From positions 3,400,411-3,464,410 of the forward strand of contig SCFE01000008.1 in assembly GCA_004352715.1 (NCBI GenBank): a DNA stretch of 64,000 nt, given 5' to 3'. Below, piece after piece: positions 9,693 to 22,400 of this stretch. The notes beneath the pieces are model-generated. The model did no database searches. It was not told the origin of the DNA and saw only the letters and a program-made list of their open reading frames with translations. The DNA is from Hofstenia miamia. Taxonomy: Eukaryota > Xenacoelomorpha > Acoela. The first letter of the stretch is position 1, and each line of letters opens with the position of its first letter. The position numbers and the translations under genes are program-made.

Positions 9693-12600
9693 ATTTTTTC
9701 ATGTTTAAAGTAAATAATAAAAGTTTTAAATGTTGCAATGAAACACGAAATGAGACAAAATTGCGTTTAACGTGATGAGAAATGCGTCATCCTTTTAAAT
9801 CACTTTTATTCAGGCTTGCATATTGAAACATGACTCTCCTATATTTCCATTCCTGAACTATTTTAAAAAAACTCATATGTTTCAATTAATTCCATATCTT
9901 TCTATAACTTTTAGAGCTAGTGATTAGGGTTCTGCAGGACCAGAATTTTACTGGTTTCACTCTCACTTCGCCCCATTGAATTCGCTGCCAGACACACCCA
10001 TGAAATTTTCTATTTTATTCAAAATTGGAAAAATTATAAGTAATATTCTGAAATCAGTGATTCCAGGTTCTTCATTTTTGTCCCAGTCCACTGAAATATT
10101 TAGTCCCAGGTCTGTGGGACTGAGACCAGTAAAGCCCATGGAACAGTGATCCCACAGAACTCTTTTAGAAGTTCGTTAAATGGACTATGTGAGCAGAAAT
10201 TGCAATTCAGTACAGTCACGTGCTGTAATTGGTTAGGTTGCAACTGCTGGAGTACACAATACAATTTTAACATGCTATTGATCCTGGCCTCAGTCAAAAC
10301 TACTTCAATTTTATAGCTAGTAATTATTTCAGTTAATTTCAATTCAAGTCCTGTGCAAAATAGCATCAAAACTAAATAATTTAAAGTCATTTATGTAAGT
10401 ATGGCGATGATATATAGAAAAAATTCATGCAATAAACTGCTATGCATTATCAACTTTCTTTAGTTAATTATATTTATTGCGTTGTCATTACGTACTAAAA
10501 ATGTATATATGAACATACAGAGTTGGGAGCAAAATTACTAACAAATGCTAAATGTCACAAAGGGGTTCAGTGTTTAAAATATATGAAATCATGAAGGAAA
10601 TTTTCAAATTTACGAATGGAAGCAAGAATTGATTTAGTTATACCAGTATATTGCTGTGACTATCCTTTAACATTTTGCAGGTGTATTTGTTATGTCTGGT
10701 ATGACTCAGTCTAGTTTTGGTTATTTTAGTGTACATTTGTGATTGTTTTTAAAATTTCCTATAGCATTGATAATGCATTTTTTGAAGTTGCGTTTACTTA
10801 AATTTCCGTTTAATATGCAACCCTGTTTTTATTGCATCATACTATGTTGACACTGATGAAACCGGGAAAGGAACAATACTGTCACTACTGTCTTAAGAAT
10901 ATGCTTGAGAAGTATACTGCGGGTCCTATTCCTAAAGTTAAGTCCATTAGCTGCAAATATATTTAATTACTTATAATATAACAAATTCATTAGTATCACT
11001 CAGAAGAAGCAAATTTTGGGAAAGATTAAATATTTCTAATATATTCTAGTCAGGATTTGTTTACAACAGAATAAATTTTGCACCTGCTAAAAACACAAAT
11101 TTATATTCTAAGACATATAATAATAATAATCCACTTGATTATTTTTTGCATGAAACCACTATACTAACTAATCGAAAAATTCAATATGAGCTTATATTGC
11201 ATGATATATTAAAAAACTGAGAAAGTAAATTACATATGAATGAATTACTTTCATTGCTTTGCCATTAAATATGTAAAGAGCAAATCATGACCCGGTGACA
11301 TGGCGACCGAGTTAAAGAACTTTGGAAACTAAAAATTTCAAAAAAAATATTTGCTCAAATAGTGACCTAGCGTCCCGATTGTACATGTGTCTCTGACTCA
11401 GATATAAACAAAGTGTTAACATAAAACAGCAAAAATTTTAGCTTTCTTTCAAAATCGAACATGGCCTACTAAATGAATATTATTAATTTAGTAGGCCATG
11501 AATTGAACCAAAATGCCAGGGCTGAAATAGGGTCGCAATCTGTTAATCGTTGCCCCACAACCTGAACCATCACCCGAAATTGCATATGTAAAACAACAAA
11601 ATCAATTTATTTTAACAGTTTTCTATGCCAGGAATATAGAGAAATACGAATAAATACTATTAACTAGTATGACGTATCGTTGTGCTAACCTTGTAGGACT
11701 GTAAAAAATTGTGGAAATAAAAAATGTAAGCGTTAATTTGATTTAGTAAATGCAGTCTTCAAAATTGGACATGTCACCAGACTGGCCTCGCAAATTTTGG
11801 TGCATCAAATACCCCGAGCCGAGACCCAGATAATCCGTGACCTGCTATCAGCTTTGATTGATTACATAAAAGGAAATAAAAATAATAATGAAATACAAAA
11901 TGACATAAATTGATACAGAAAATTTTTGAACCATTAACGCAATATAAAAAGGTTAAGAAATTGCATATTCTAAATTGAGGATTTTTGTACCATATGGATT
12001 ATTTCTATTAAGACCCACTGTGAGTTCTGAGGTTTTCCTAAGGAAACTTCAGATGCAGTTTAAGACAGACATCTGTTAATGGTACACGTTTTCAAGGTTA
12101 AAACAAATATTTTCCTATCCAAATCCAATCCACAAAAATTTCGTATGGATCGATCCATATAGGATTCATATCCCCGGCGAACAATTCAAACCAACGACAG
12201 AAAATTACAAATGTCTCTCAATTGGTGGAGTGTTTTAACTCTTAGTACCAAATATGTTTTACGCTAAAAATCCCAGTAAAAAGTCCGTTTTTATAGATAA
12301 TTGATATAAACAAGAGAAATATTCACCATTTCCGTTACAATATTCATAATTTTTTCAATATTCTCTTCAGAAGATTTTATACTATGATAACAAAAACACA
12401 GAAATTGAATACTACGTGTTGTCAAGAGAATTACAAAAGGTATGTATATGGAAAATGAACAAGATTTATTTACAAACGTGTTTTCTCCTATGCAAACACC
12501 GTTCAGTGCTTTTTTTCACATGGCGCAAATGAAGTTGAATATATTCACTGCAAGATCGACAGGAGCCTCAGTATCACTCAAGTCATTTTCAAATTGTTCT

Positions 12601-12924
12601 ATCATTTCAACGTCTGTGTCCAAAATTTTGGAAATTCAAATTAGAAACATTAAAAATAACAATCACGATGTTTATATATCCCAGCGTCCGCCAAAACAAG
12701 CAGTCAGAAGAAGCACTATCGGAATGCTGGCAATTTTCACACCTAACGGGAGCAGCGAGAAGGTGCTCCTTGTCTCTAAAAGATTAAGCAAGGACTAATG
12801 TTTTGATTATTATACCAAAATGTAAGTGATTAGCTCTCATGATATAAAGTGGTTTTTACACATGTATAATATTGTCCATTTGAACAAAAAATGTGAGGAT
12901 ATTTTCATTGTCCATTTTACATTT
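9693..12924. other. Intronic DNA; only a small palindrome stands out
   Basis: I see no supported gene. An open frame at 12442-12798 has no recognised similarity on either strand. A hairpin-forming inverted repeat is listed separately at 11461-11499. Confidence 0.4.
11461..11499. repeat. Perfect 14-bp inverted repeat with 11-bp loop
   Basis: The arms ATGGCCTACTAAAT (11461-11474) and ATTTAGTAGGCCAT (11486-11499) are exact reverse complements around an AT-rich 11-base loop. Confidence 0.85.
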
Positions 12925-14465
12925 CAATAACTTTATTTATCGATTCCATATTCCCATGCTGCATACACCAACAAATCTGCAAAAAGAATATACAATATAT
13001 ACAATATACATATATACATATTTACAAAAATGGTAGCACACGCAACAAGAAAACACAGACAATAAACAAGCTAAAAAATTTACAAATAAAATAACACATA
13101 ATAAACTGTTTAAAAAAATAATATTAAAAAGCAATATTCAAACTGTTCTGTCAGGTATTTAGTTTCTTTGAACCTCCTATTATTTTTTGATGTGCTAGTA
13201 AGTTTTGTTTAAGTTTCCTTTTAAATACATTTAATGATTTAGAATCTCTGATCTCTTGAGGTAGACTATTAAAATTTCTGCTTGCAGCTGTTGTAAATGA
13301 TCTATTCCATTGCGAGCATTTTATTTTACTAACAATAACACATTTATTTGTACGATTATTTAGCATGAGGTAATTATCAAGGAAATTTAATGCACCTGTC
13401 AATTTATTAGTGTACTTATACATGGTTACAAGGCTAGCATATTCAATGTAAAACTTTCGAGCTAGCACTTGAATCTCTTGAAGTTTCTCACCCGTAATTT
13501 AGTTATTGATATTGTATAGTTTTGTCAAAGACCAGGTAACTACCTTGTTTAACCGCTCATGCTGTTCTATACTTAAACTGTGTAACAAATTACAGGCATG
13601 AACTAAGTGGCTAATTACAAAGCCTGCAATATTTGTTTGTTGTTAGTTATATTCCTTATTTGTTTTAGGTATTGTATACAAAGTTTTGAAAAGTCAAGTT
13701 TCCTATCGATCTCAACACCCAAGTATATTACACTATCTTTTTGATCTATTGGCTCGCAGAATTCGTCTACAGCTATTTGAATATTTTTACTTAGTTTTTG
13801 TTGTTTGCTCTGCGTAAAGATAGTAAATTGGGTTTTACTTGCATTTATTGTTTGTTGATTCTTTTTGAAGTAAGCTATTATGTTCTTAATGCTATCTAGG
13901 AGAGTTCTGGATGTAGTTATTGGACTTGAATCCCGTGCAATGAGACAAGTATCATCCGCATATTGCAATACTTCACAGTTTATGTAATTTTGCATGTCAT
14001 TCGCATACAAAACAAACAGAATAGTGCCTAACACAGAGCCTTGAGGGATTCCTCGCTTTGGAGTAATATACTTAGAGTAAATATTTTCAATTCTTTGTTT
14101 TCTGTTTTCTATAAATGATGTTATTAACTTAACACTGTCAAGGGAAAAACCGTACATTCGTAGTTTTTTATACAATATGTTAAGACTTAGACTATCGAAG
14201 GCTTTGCTTAAGTCGAGAAGAGCAACTACACTACTAATGTCATTGTTTAAGCTGTAACCTATACTTTCAGTGATATACAAGAGTGCATCAGTAGTACTGT
14301 ATGATTTTCGAAAACCAAACTGCTTTTCATTAACAATTTTATACTCATTAATGTAAGAAATAATCTGGTTACATAATACCCGTTCATAGATTTTAGAGAA
14401 TGCATGGTTGATTGCTACTGGACGGTAATTTTCTGCATGTAGTGGATTGCCTTTTATGTTTAACC
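12925..14465 (-). mobile_element. 5'-truncated LINE (Jockey/CR1-like non-LTR retrotransposon)
   Basis: The reverse strand begins abruptly inside a reverse transcriptase domain near 14465. It runs through the RT and the C-terminal region to an AATAAA-containing 3' end near 12925. Loss of the 5' part is the usual result of incomplete target-primed reverse transcription. The copy belongs to the same family as 16839-18470: both C-termini share an FxRxLKQNLL motif. Confidence 0.82.
13151..14462 (-). pseudogene. LINE reverse transcriptase, truncated and frameshifted
   Basis: The reading starts with GNPLHAENYRPVAINHAFSK (RT motif 1) and goes on through KQFGFRKSYSTTDALL (motif 2), LDLSKAFDSL (motif 3, containing the first catalytic Asp), GIPQGSVLGTILFVLYAND (motif 4) and LQYADDTCLIA (motif 5, the YADD box). 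It is open from about 14460 to 13615. A frameshift near 13615 and a stop near 13505 interrupt the C-terminal part, which resumes as VLARKFYIEYASLVTMYKYT and ends near 13151. The catalytic residues are intact, but there is no endonuclease domain and the frame is broken, so it is a dead copy. Confidence 0.82.
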
Positions 14466-15340
14466 TATTTTAATTAAAAATTTACAATAAAGATGAATAA
14501 ATGATTCTATTAGCCTTAATCTTTATCCACAATTATGCATGGATATTCATAAAATAAGTCTTTAATCCATATCCAGTGGATATCCATTGATCGGATCAAT
14601 CCCATTTAGATCCAGACCCACAGCAACCCTGAGTTGTGAGAAAATCGAAATGTTCGACTGTATAAATACACTGATGATGAGATTAATTAATCGCACAAGT
14701 AATCTCTACCGAATAAATGAGGATAAATTAGCCTTGTTTTATAGAAAGTGTAAAATCATAAATTTGAGAAGGAGAATTTAATGCATATTACAATATCAAC
14801 CAGATATTTTTTTTAAAAGGACATTATTCCACACCAACCTTCACTTAAAAACTAGATTGCAATAAATTTCAATAGTATAGCAAGATGTGCTGAACAATTT
14901 CAGCAGCCTGAATTGTTAGTACTTAGTTTGAAACTTTAAAAATAATGTATAAAAAATAGATTCCACATTAAAAGGGAAAAATGCGTCAAATGATCATAAA
15001 CATAACATTCTTAAAAGTAATATATAATATATTTAGACGTAACAATGGTCAAAACAGAATTTTCATTTATTTATTAGTAGACAGCACAAAGCGGGTCAAT
15101 TAAACAAACTATCAAATACTATAAATTTTTTAAGGATTTTAAAGTAAGCAATGACACATACTTTCCACTTAGAGAAATAAAGCCAAAGCATATATATATA
15201 CTATGCAAATTTAAGAACAGGCAAAGAAACACAATGGGAATAATTCTAATCGCCCATGGAATATTTGGGATATGAAATGCTGTTTTATTGCGATGTGAAT
15301 ATCCATGAATATCAGTAGTGCAAAAATAATAGTCATTCGA
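14466..15340. other. AT-rich DNA without recognised features
   Basis: Only short broken frames are present. I see no terminal repeats. Confidence 0.4.
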
Positions 15341-15598
15341 ATTTTGTTTTCTTCAAATCATTGAAATAGCGAACGACATCTTGCCTTTAGCATTCTTCCA
15401 TCTTGATAAATTTGTGTTACATGACGTACAAATGAAATATGGATCCCAATGTTTATCTTGATCTCCTTTCGAATCCCGAAATATTGTCATTATAATTGTT
15501 TTAGTTTCCGCAATATTGTGTCTATTGAAAATCAATTAAAATTCTCCGCAAATATAGCAAAATTTGTCCGAGTCATCCTTGCAACCTCGTGTAGTCAT
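15341..15598 (-). pseudogene. Relic of the CYICGE...GDQDK...PMVWRE repetitive protein family
   Basis: The reverse strand reads MTTRGCKDDSDKFCYICGEF, then a TAA, then a bridging stretch, then KGDQDKHWDPYFICTSCNTN, LSRWKNAKGKMSFAISMI and a TGA where a Trp is expected, followed by RKQN. I recall a multi-copy uncharacterised protein family in arthropods and some other invertebrates with this pattern: DxFCYICGE, GDQDKxWxPxxVCxxCxxxLxxWxxGK and FGIPMVWRE. The cysteines suggest a zinc-binding N-terminus. Two in-frame stops mark it as a pseudogene. The family's function is unknown to me. Confidence 0.68.
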
Positions 15599-15838
15599 TT
15601 ACGAAGACTTCAGAATAATGCTAGTATGATTGCCTTGCACAGGAATAACTCTGAAACTAAACGAGGTCAATGCGCAGTTCTTGGTTTTGCGTGTCCCTAT
15701 TTATAGACATTATTCTGTCATTAAGTCGTCATTGGGGGAAAATATGCTGTTCTCTCGGTTTACCACAATCCAGTACTCGTCGGTTTACCTTATGATAAAC
15801 TGGTAAACATAACTAATTAAAATCAATTAGTAATAGTT

Positions 15839-16838
15839 NNNNNNNNNNNNNNNNNNNNNNNNNNNNNNNNNNNNNNNNNNNNNNNNNNNNNNNNNNNNNN
15901 NNNNNNNNNNNNNNNNNNNNNNNNNNNNNNNNNNNNNNNNNNNNNNNNNNNNNNNNNNNNNNNNNNNNNNNNNNNNNNNNNNNNNNNNNNNNNNNNNNNN
16001 NNNNNNNNNNNNNNNNNNNNNNNNNNNNNNNNNNNNNNNNNNNNNNNNNNNNNNNNNNNNNNNNNNNNNNNNNNNNNNNNNNNNNNNNNNNNNNNNNNNN
16101 NNNNNNNNNNNNNNNNNNNNNNNNNNNNNNNNNNNNNNNNNNNNNNNNNNNNNNNNNNNNNNNNNNNNNNNNNNNNNNNNNNNNNNNNNNNNNNNNNNNN
16201 NNNNNNNNNNNNNNNNNNNNNNNNNNNNNNNNNNNNNNNNNNNNNNNNNNNNNNNNNNNNNNNNNNNNNNNNNNNNNNNNNNNNNNNNNNNNNNNNNNNN
16301 NNNNNNNNNNNNNNNNNNNNNNNNNNNNNNNNNNNNNNNNNNNNNNNNNNNNNNNNNNNNNNNNNNNNNNNNNNNNNNNNNNNNNNNNNNNNNNNNNNNN
16401 NNNNNNNNNNNNNNNNNNNNNNNNNNNNNNNNNNNNNNNNNNNNNNNNNNNNNNNNNNNNNNNNNNNNNNNNNNNNNNNNNNNNNNNNNNNNNNNNNNNN
16501 NNNNNNNNNNNNNNNNNNNNNNNNNNNNNNNNNNNNNNNNNNNNNNNNNNNNNNNNNNNNNNNNNNNNNNNNNNNNNNNNNNNNNNNNNNNNNNNNNNNN
16601 NNNNNNNNNNNNNNNNNNNNNNNNNNNNNNNNNNNNNNNNNNNNNNNNNNNNNNNNNNNNNNNNNNNNNNNNNNNNNNNNNNNNNNNNNNNNNNNNNNNN
16701 NNNNNNNNNNNNNNNNNNNNNNNNNNNNNNNNNNNNNNNNNNNNNNNNNNNNNNNNNNNNNNNNNNNNNNNNNNNNNNNNNNNNNNNNNNNNNNNNNNNN
16801 NNNNNNNNNNNNNNNNNNNNNNNNNNNNNNNNNNNNNN
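15839..16838. other. Assembly gap (1000 N)
   Basis: Exactly 1000 unknown bases, so a placeholder length. The LINE on the right is cut by the gap and continues into it. Confidence 0.99.
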
Positions 16839-18219
16839 CTCGGAATATGTATGATAAAATATCACAAGCAAAAAACAAATGGAGTTTCCTTAATAAAATG
16901 TTGAATAGAGGAAAGCAGATATCCTGTAATATTCATGAAATCAAAACTACTAACGAAGTAATTACAGACTTACAAGCTATTGCTGAATGCTTGAACTATT
17001 CCTTTAAGGAACTAGGGTCATACAAAGGAAAACAGGTCGCATTTCAAAATAGAGCAAAGAAAGTTGCACATAGTTTTGATTTCAATTATATTAGTGCAAT
17101 TGATCTAGCTAAAACCATAAAGAATTTAGATGCTAGTATCTCATGTGGCTCTAGTGGAATTCCAATTACTATAATTAAGAAGTATAGTGAGTATTTCCTA
17201 CAACCACTATTGTTTGCTTATAATTATGCTATTCATACGTCAACATTCCCACGATGCCTAAAAAAAGCTGACATTACACCAGTTTATAAGAAAGGTGATC
17301 CAACCATGAGCTCAAACTATCGCCCAATTTCAGTTACTAATCCGTTTTCCAAAATTTTTGAGAAGCTAATATGTAAGCAATTAAATGAGTACCTAAATGA
17401 AAACAAGATCTTATCACCTAGTCAATTTGGTTTTAGAGAAGGGCATTCCACAATTGATGCATTACTGTCTCTTACAGAAAACACTAGATATTTCCTCAGT
17501 TCATTATATTCCACCCAAATGAAGTCAAAGAGACCATTGGCAATATTGAATTAAAAGTTGGTGAGAATAGTCCTCCAATAAAACAGGCGAATGAGATCCA
17601 ATACTTGGGAGTAGAAGTGGATCAGGATTTCACGTTTAAGACCTTTATTAAAAAGAAAATAAGAAGAATGGCAGCAGGCGTTCATTATCTAAAACAAATC
17701 AGAAATTTTGAAAAAAGTAAAGCTATAATTGAAGCTTATGTATTAAGCCAATATAACTATGCAAGCATTCTACTAAACAGCATAAGTACCACAGAACAGG
17801 AACACATAAATAAGACATTTAGCTGGTCTATTGGTACGATGTTTAATGTTGATAGACTCAATGCAGGTGAAACAATACATAAGTTTTCTATTCTTGCACC
17901 AATCTATATTACCAAATACGCAACATTAATAAACTTGTACAAATACATTAACAACTTGACTATTGGTAATAGTATATTCAATAACTACATAAACTATAAT
18001 AGGCGGTCAGACACATGCATAAATAGGGTTCAAACAAAGAACAGATTTTGGAAGACCGCATACATCTCTAGTGCTTGCCGAATGTGGAATAAATTAGATA
18101 AAGAAACGCGCAAAGCTGCAAACTTAAGAACTTTTAGGAGAATTTTAAAACAAAATCTACTTGCAGACCAATACACTTTTGGATATTCAAAACAACTTAA
18201 TAATTGGAGGAAATTCTAG
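16839..18219 (+). pseudogene. LINE reverse transcriptase with catalytic core deleted
   Basis: An open frame to 17554 encodes the linker (QAKNKWSFLNKMLNRGKQIS) and RT motifs 1-2 (ADITPVYKKGDP, SSNYRPISVTNPFSK, PSQFGFREGHSTIDALL). Near ENTR at about 17490 the frame jumps. A second frame, HPNEVKETIGNIELKVGEN, leads into QYLGVEVDQDFTFK and the full C-terminal region, ending at 18219. The block with LDLSKAFD and YADD is absent, so an internal deletion of a few hundred bases joined motif 2 to the post-YADD region out of frame. The copy cannot reverse-transcribe. Confidence 0.82.
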
Positions 18220-18470
18220 CAGCAATTTAAGTTATTTTAATTATTTTAATTTGTCTATATGTAAATATTTTAATTTTTTAACTTGTTTATTGTATATGGA
18301 TGTATTTTAGTATGTGCTGTTCAATTTTGTAAATATGTGTGTATATATATGTTTGTAAATATTGTACATATATATTTTTTTCAAATTTGTCAGCATGTAC
18401 AGCAAATGTACTATCATTACATAAGCAAAAATAAAGCTATTGAAGACTTATTATTATTATTATTATTATT
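16839..18470 (+). mobile_element. LINE copy 2, with internal deletion and (TTA)n tail
   Basis: The element enters from the gap in the pre-RT linker. It covers the first RT motifs, loses the catalytic core, resumes in the C-terminal region and ends in a TTA microsatellite at about 18449-18470 after an ATAAAGCTATTGAAGAC 3' terminus. Short microsatellite tails instead of long poly(A) are typical of CR1/Jockey-like LINEs. It is the opposite-strand sister of 12925-14465. Confidence 0.82.
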
Positions 18471-19258
18471 CAAATCACATTGCTGCGTGTTTGGCCAATA
18501 ATGGCGGACATACAAAATATTAGTGAGTTTTTCTGTTTATCTGGAAAACAGAGAGCCGTTTCACTGGGAAGTATAACTTCATAGTGAAACGGGTTATATC
18601 AAGAAAAGGAAATCAAAACTGCATTTGACTTTGAATAACTTTATCGTAATATTACAAGAAAAAATTTTGAAAATTCTCAAAATGTATTAACTATTAATTT
18701 CCTTAATTTATAGAATTAAATCATCATTTCAAGGATAACAAATATTCAATAGTAAAACTGTACCTGTAATGTTTGAAGATACCATTAAACTCATTATATA
18801 ATTGCAGAATTAGATATACAAATTAAATTTTTAATTGTAGAAAATCAAATGTTTTATTAAAATAAATGCGCAAATTTTTTTCATGAACTTCAAAATTTAG
18901 ATTTTAATATTAAAAAAGCTTACTACAGCCTCAAATCAATAATGTGTGAGACCTTCAAATATGGTTATAATAAATGGCAAAAAACATTATTGCTTTAATA
19001 TAGAAAAACAAGTTTACATTTTTCCAAAACAAATTCTATGGCACACAAGCACCATCCATGAGCATACTCTAGTTGTATTTTTATTATTTTAGCTTATAAA
19101 AGCTTTTTACAGAAAAAAAATATTTTCAGAAAGCTCAAAAGTAAATGGGGTCTACTGTGTAAACAATATTTGGTATAATTCTGATTAATTAAAAATTAAA
19201 ATACACGAAAAAGAATTTTTAGAAGTTAATTCAATTACAAAATTAAATAATTTACAAA
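18471..19258. other. Intergenic or intronic DNA without features
   Basis: AT-rich, all frames broken, nothing recognised. Confidence 0.4.
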
Positions 19259-19443
19259 TTAAGAATCACTTAGAATGCATGGGACATCTGCAATTTTTGA
19301 GAATGCCTCTGACAAGTCTACAATTTTATCTTCCAATTCAGTATTATCTTCTGTAGCTGCTAAGAACTCTGGAGAATCACCGAACAATAAATCACATTGA
19401 GGTATCTTAGTATAACCTTTAACCACATCCATTTGAATTGGAG
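19259..19443 (-). CDS. Candidate terminal exon of an unidentified gene
   Basis: The reverse strand has a good acceptor (TTTTTAATTTAG, AG at 19445-19444). It is followed by PIQMDVVKGYTKIPQCDLLF, GDSPEFLAATEDNTELEDKI and VDLSEAFSKIADVPCILSDS, then TAA at 19261-19259. The acidic, amphipathic composition and clean splice site look like a genuine last exon, not transposon debris. It starts with two bases of a split codon. This does not fit the phase-0 end of the galactosyltransferase exon at 30610, so it is probably not an alternative end of that gene. I do not recognise the protein and found no upstream exon in the window. Confidence 0.5.
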
Positions 19444-22400
19444 CTAAATTAAAAATGAAAAGCGTTAATTCAATAGAATAATCCAACATAATGCGGGTGT
19501 TAACCATGATTGACAGCTAAGAAAATCTTGACAATTGGCAAATAGAAGCAAAATCAAAAGTAAGTACTAACAAATTTCAAAAAATATTTTTCAAGACCTT
19601 CAGTCCAAATATAGCAAATCAAAGATTGAAACACTTATATATTTGAAATGTATTTGAACATATATATGAACTGAATATCTTACCGAAGTAAAATGCAAGT
19701 TCTTACAAATTTGCGAAAATGCAAGAAAACAGTGTACTTATACAAAAACAGTTTTTGATAAAATACTGTGTGATATGTTAAAGTTGGGCCTGGTGTAGGC
19801 TTTAGTTGCAGCGTTTACGTTTGAAAATAAATTATAGGACTTGGTAAATGACATTAATTTTTAAAGATGCTTAATTGATAAAACATGTAAATTAGTATGA
19901 TGATTTCAGGCGACTAAGCTTAATTCACCTACTGTACTCTATAGAATCACAACTAATGGAGAATGAGAATAAAACTTTCAAATTTAAAAGAACATTTTGA
20001 TAACATATTTTGGAATTAATAGAAAAGTACAAGTTAAGATGAGAAAGGTTAAGCCTTTAGTAGAATAACACATCGTATGGAAGTTGTGTCGAGATAAATC
20101 CTTTAATAATTTATGGCAGATTACGTCAAAATAATTATATAAGAGCCAACGCAACTACGAATTAATGAAAATAGAATAGATCTGTAGGCATAAAGTCCAG
20201 AAACAATTGACTTAGTGGAGTTTTTCGACAAAAAACAATAATTTGTGTGTAATCACCTTTCCAGCGCTGGTATGCAATGCAATAACATATTTACCTGAGT
20301 ACGTAATAGCTGCAACTAGAGAAGAGTTCAACTGCACTGCAAACCTGACCTAATTTAACCTTGTTAAATCCTGAAATCCATAGGAAAGGAAGCTATTAAA
20401 GCAACATCCTCATCTTCTCAAATTATATTTCTCCTTTTCTCCTACACTCTGTCGCATTATACAAATTAGAGCGGTTAAGGTTATGAAGGGTATCAATCTA
20501 TGCCGTCTGACAAATGTTACTAATTGTTTATAGCTGTTTGATCAGGCGAAAAAATTTTTTACTCTAAAACGTTTTAGATTTTTGCCTTTTTCAAAAATAA
20601 TTATATTTTAAATATTTTGTGTTGCGTCTTAAAAAACTAGGATACTTAGGATTACAAAAAAGTAAGTTAAGAGCAGTTACAGTTATCAGTAAAAACCGAC
20701 AGTTAGTCATGAAACGCTCGTAAGCGCACAACTTCACCCTGAATGCAAACAACAGTTTTAGGTATTAACATTCTAAAAGAACAGAAAATTAATCTAATTA
20801 AATAATTTTTAAAAATTAAACAGTCACGGAATCATAGTAACATATTTATGTAACGTCAGATGTTATTTATACAATACAGAATCCACCCTCGGCAGGCAAA
20901 ACAACGTAACTAGGAAAAGCATAGTTTTAAGAAAAACGATTTTAAAGTTTCGAATCATAAATTCTTAAGTTTTGAACAACTGCTCCGATTTCTATAATCT
21001 TTAGTTTATATGAATCAGTTTATTTTTTCAGTTTAAAAAAAACATTGTTTGATTGACTATGTATGGTGTGTTTGTTATTGGAGCCGTATGAAGGGGAAGC
21101 ATGGAATTTTGGGGAAGATTTTTCTCTATCCTGACTTTATGTGATGACAAATCAATATCAATATGGTGTCGTCACCAGCAATCACCTTTACTAATCAATA
21201 TGACATGTTGAATATAAATCTGAGGGTATTTTGGCCTTAGAGGTCACTATAGTATATAAATATTAAAATATATAAAAATATTGGATGAATACATTCCTTT
21301 GCATAGAAAATTCTAATTTCAATGATTTGATCATAAACCAGTATCTCATGTTTTTTACAGCGAATGAAGATTTACTTTTATAGATGTTATTACTGTATAG
21401 AATAAGAATTTGCGAATTTCTATAGGATCTTTCTTTTACCTCTTCTTTCTCTGCTAATCAGAAATTTATTATTTTTCATTATATCATCAGTTAACTGGTA
21501 TCCCAATGTTTTCTTGCAACAAAGACTATTTAAACATAACTATAACATCTTTAGAGCAATATTACTATATATAACAAACAAAACAACGTGTTATTGTATC
21601 ATATACCGCCGTGTATGTCATCAATAATGACTGATGAAAACAAAATTCACATTCTGACAAATTTAAATCGTGGATGACATTCATCTTAGTTCAAGTTATC
21701 GGTACAAAATATATAAAAAATTGCGAACCTGGAATAACAAATAAATCTACAATAATAAAAGTCCAAGTTAATTAAACAATCAAATGCCTATGCATATGTG
21801 TTCAGCATTTACATTGCACAGGGGGAATACAGAAATTATACTAACGTTTTAGTTGTTTTGAAACAGCCTATTACATATATCACATATTTACGAAAAAAAA
21901 GTATTAAAGCAAAGTACTGATAACAAGCTTCAATGAATTTACTAGATTTTTTCTATTTAATATAAACAAAGTAATATTGAATTGTTCCTCAGCATGGATG
22001 CTGTCGAACCTGATTCTAATCCTGTTTTGACATTGACTTAATCTACGACTTCTCAATCCCGACATTAAACCTGATAGACCTGATCTAAAAATAATGACCT
22101 GACAACACTAGCTGCAACGCTAAAGCTGTTAAATTTTTGTTTTTGTAATTAATGCAATAATTTTGATGACATTTCATTTATATACATATACATTGCATTG
22201 TTAGGTCAGTCCTTGTAAATTAGATACTGGAGTTTTATATACAACAAGTTAAGAAGTGCTATTTCCAGAGTCAACATAAGAAATATTGTTTAATTATATA
22301 TTATGTTCTTAAGTTTGAGCTATTCGAATTCTAAGCTTCGGCAAGGGGCATAGTCAGAAGCATTAAACTAGGCACTAGGTTACCATAAACCAAGACCAAT

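Noticed and set aside
12442-12798. 118-codon plus-strand frame and facing reverse-strand frames with splice-like sites
   Set aside because: No family motif on either strand, and the possible reverse exons do not join in phase.
15813-16878. Long open frames across N runs (also at 47403-48831 and 60253-61365)
   Set aside because: They are artefacts of unknown bases in the gaps.
18283-18501. Hydrophobic 72-codon frame rich in Tyr and Cys
   Set aside because: It is the 3' UTR and TTA tail of the LINE, not a membrane protein.
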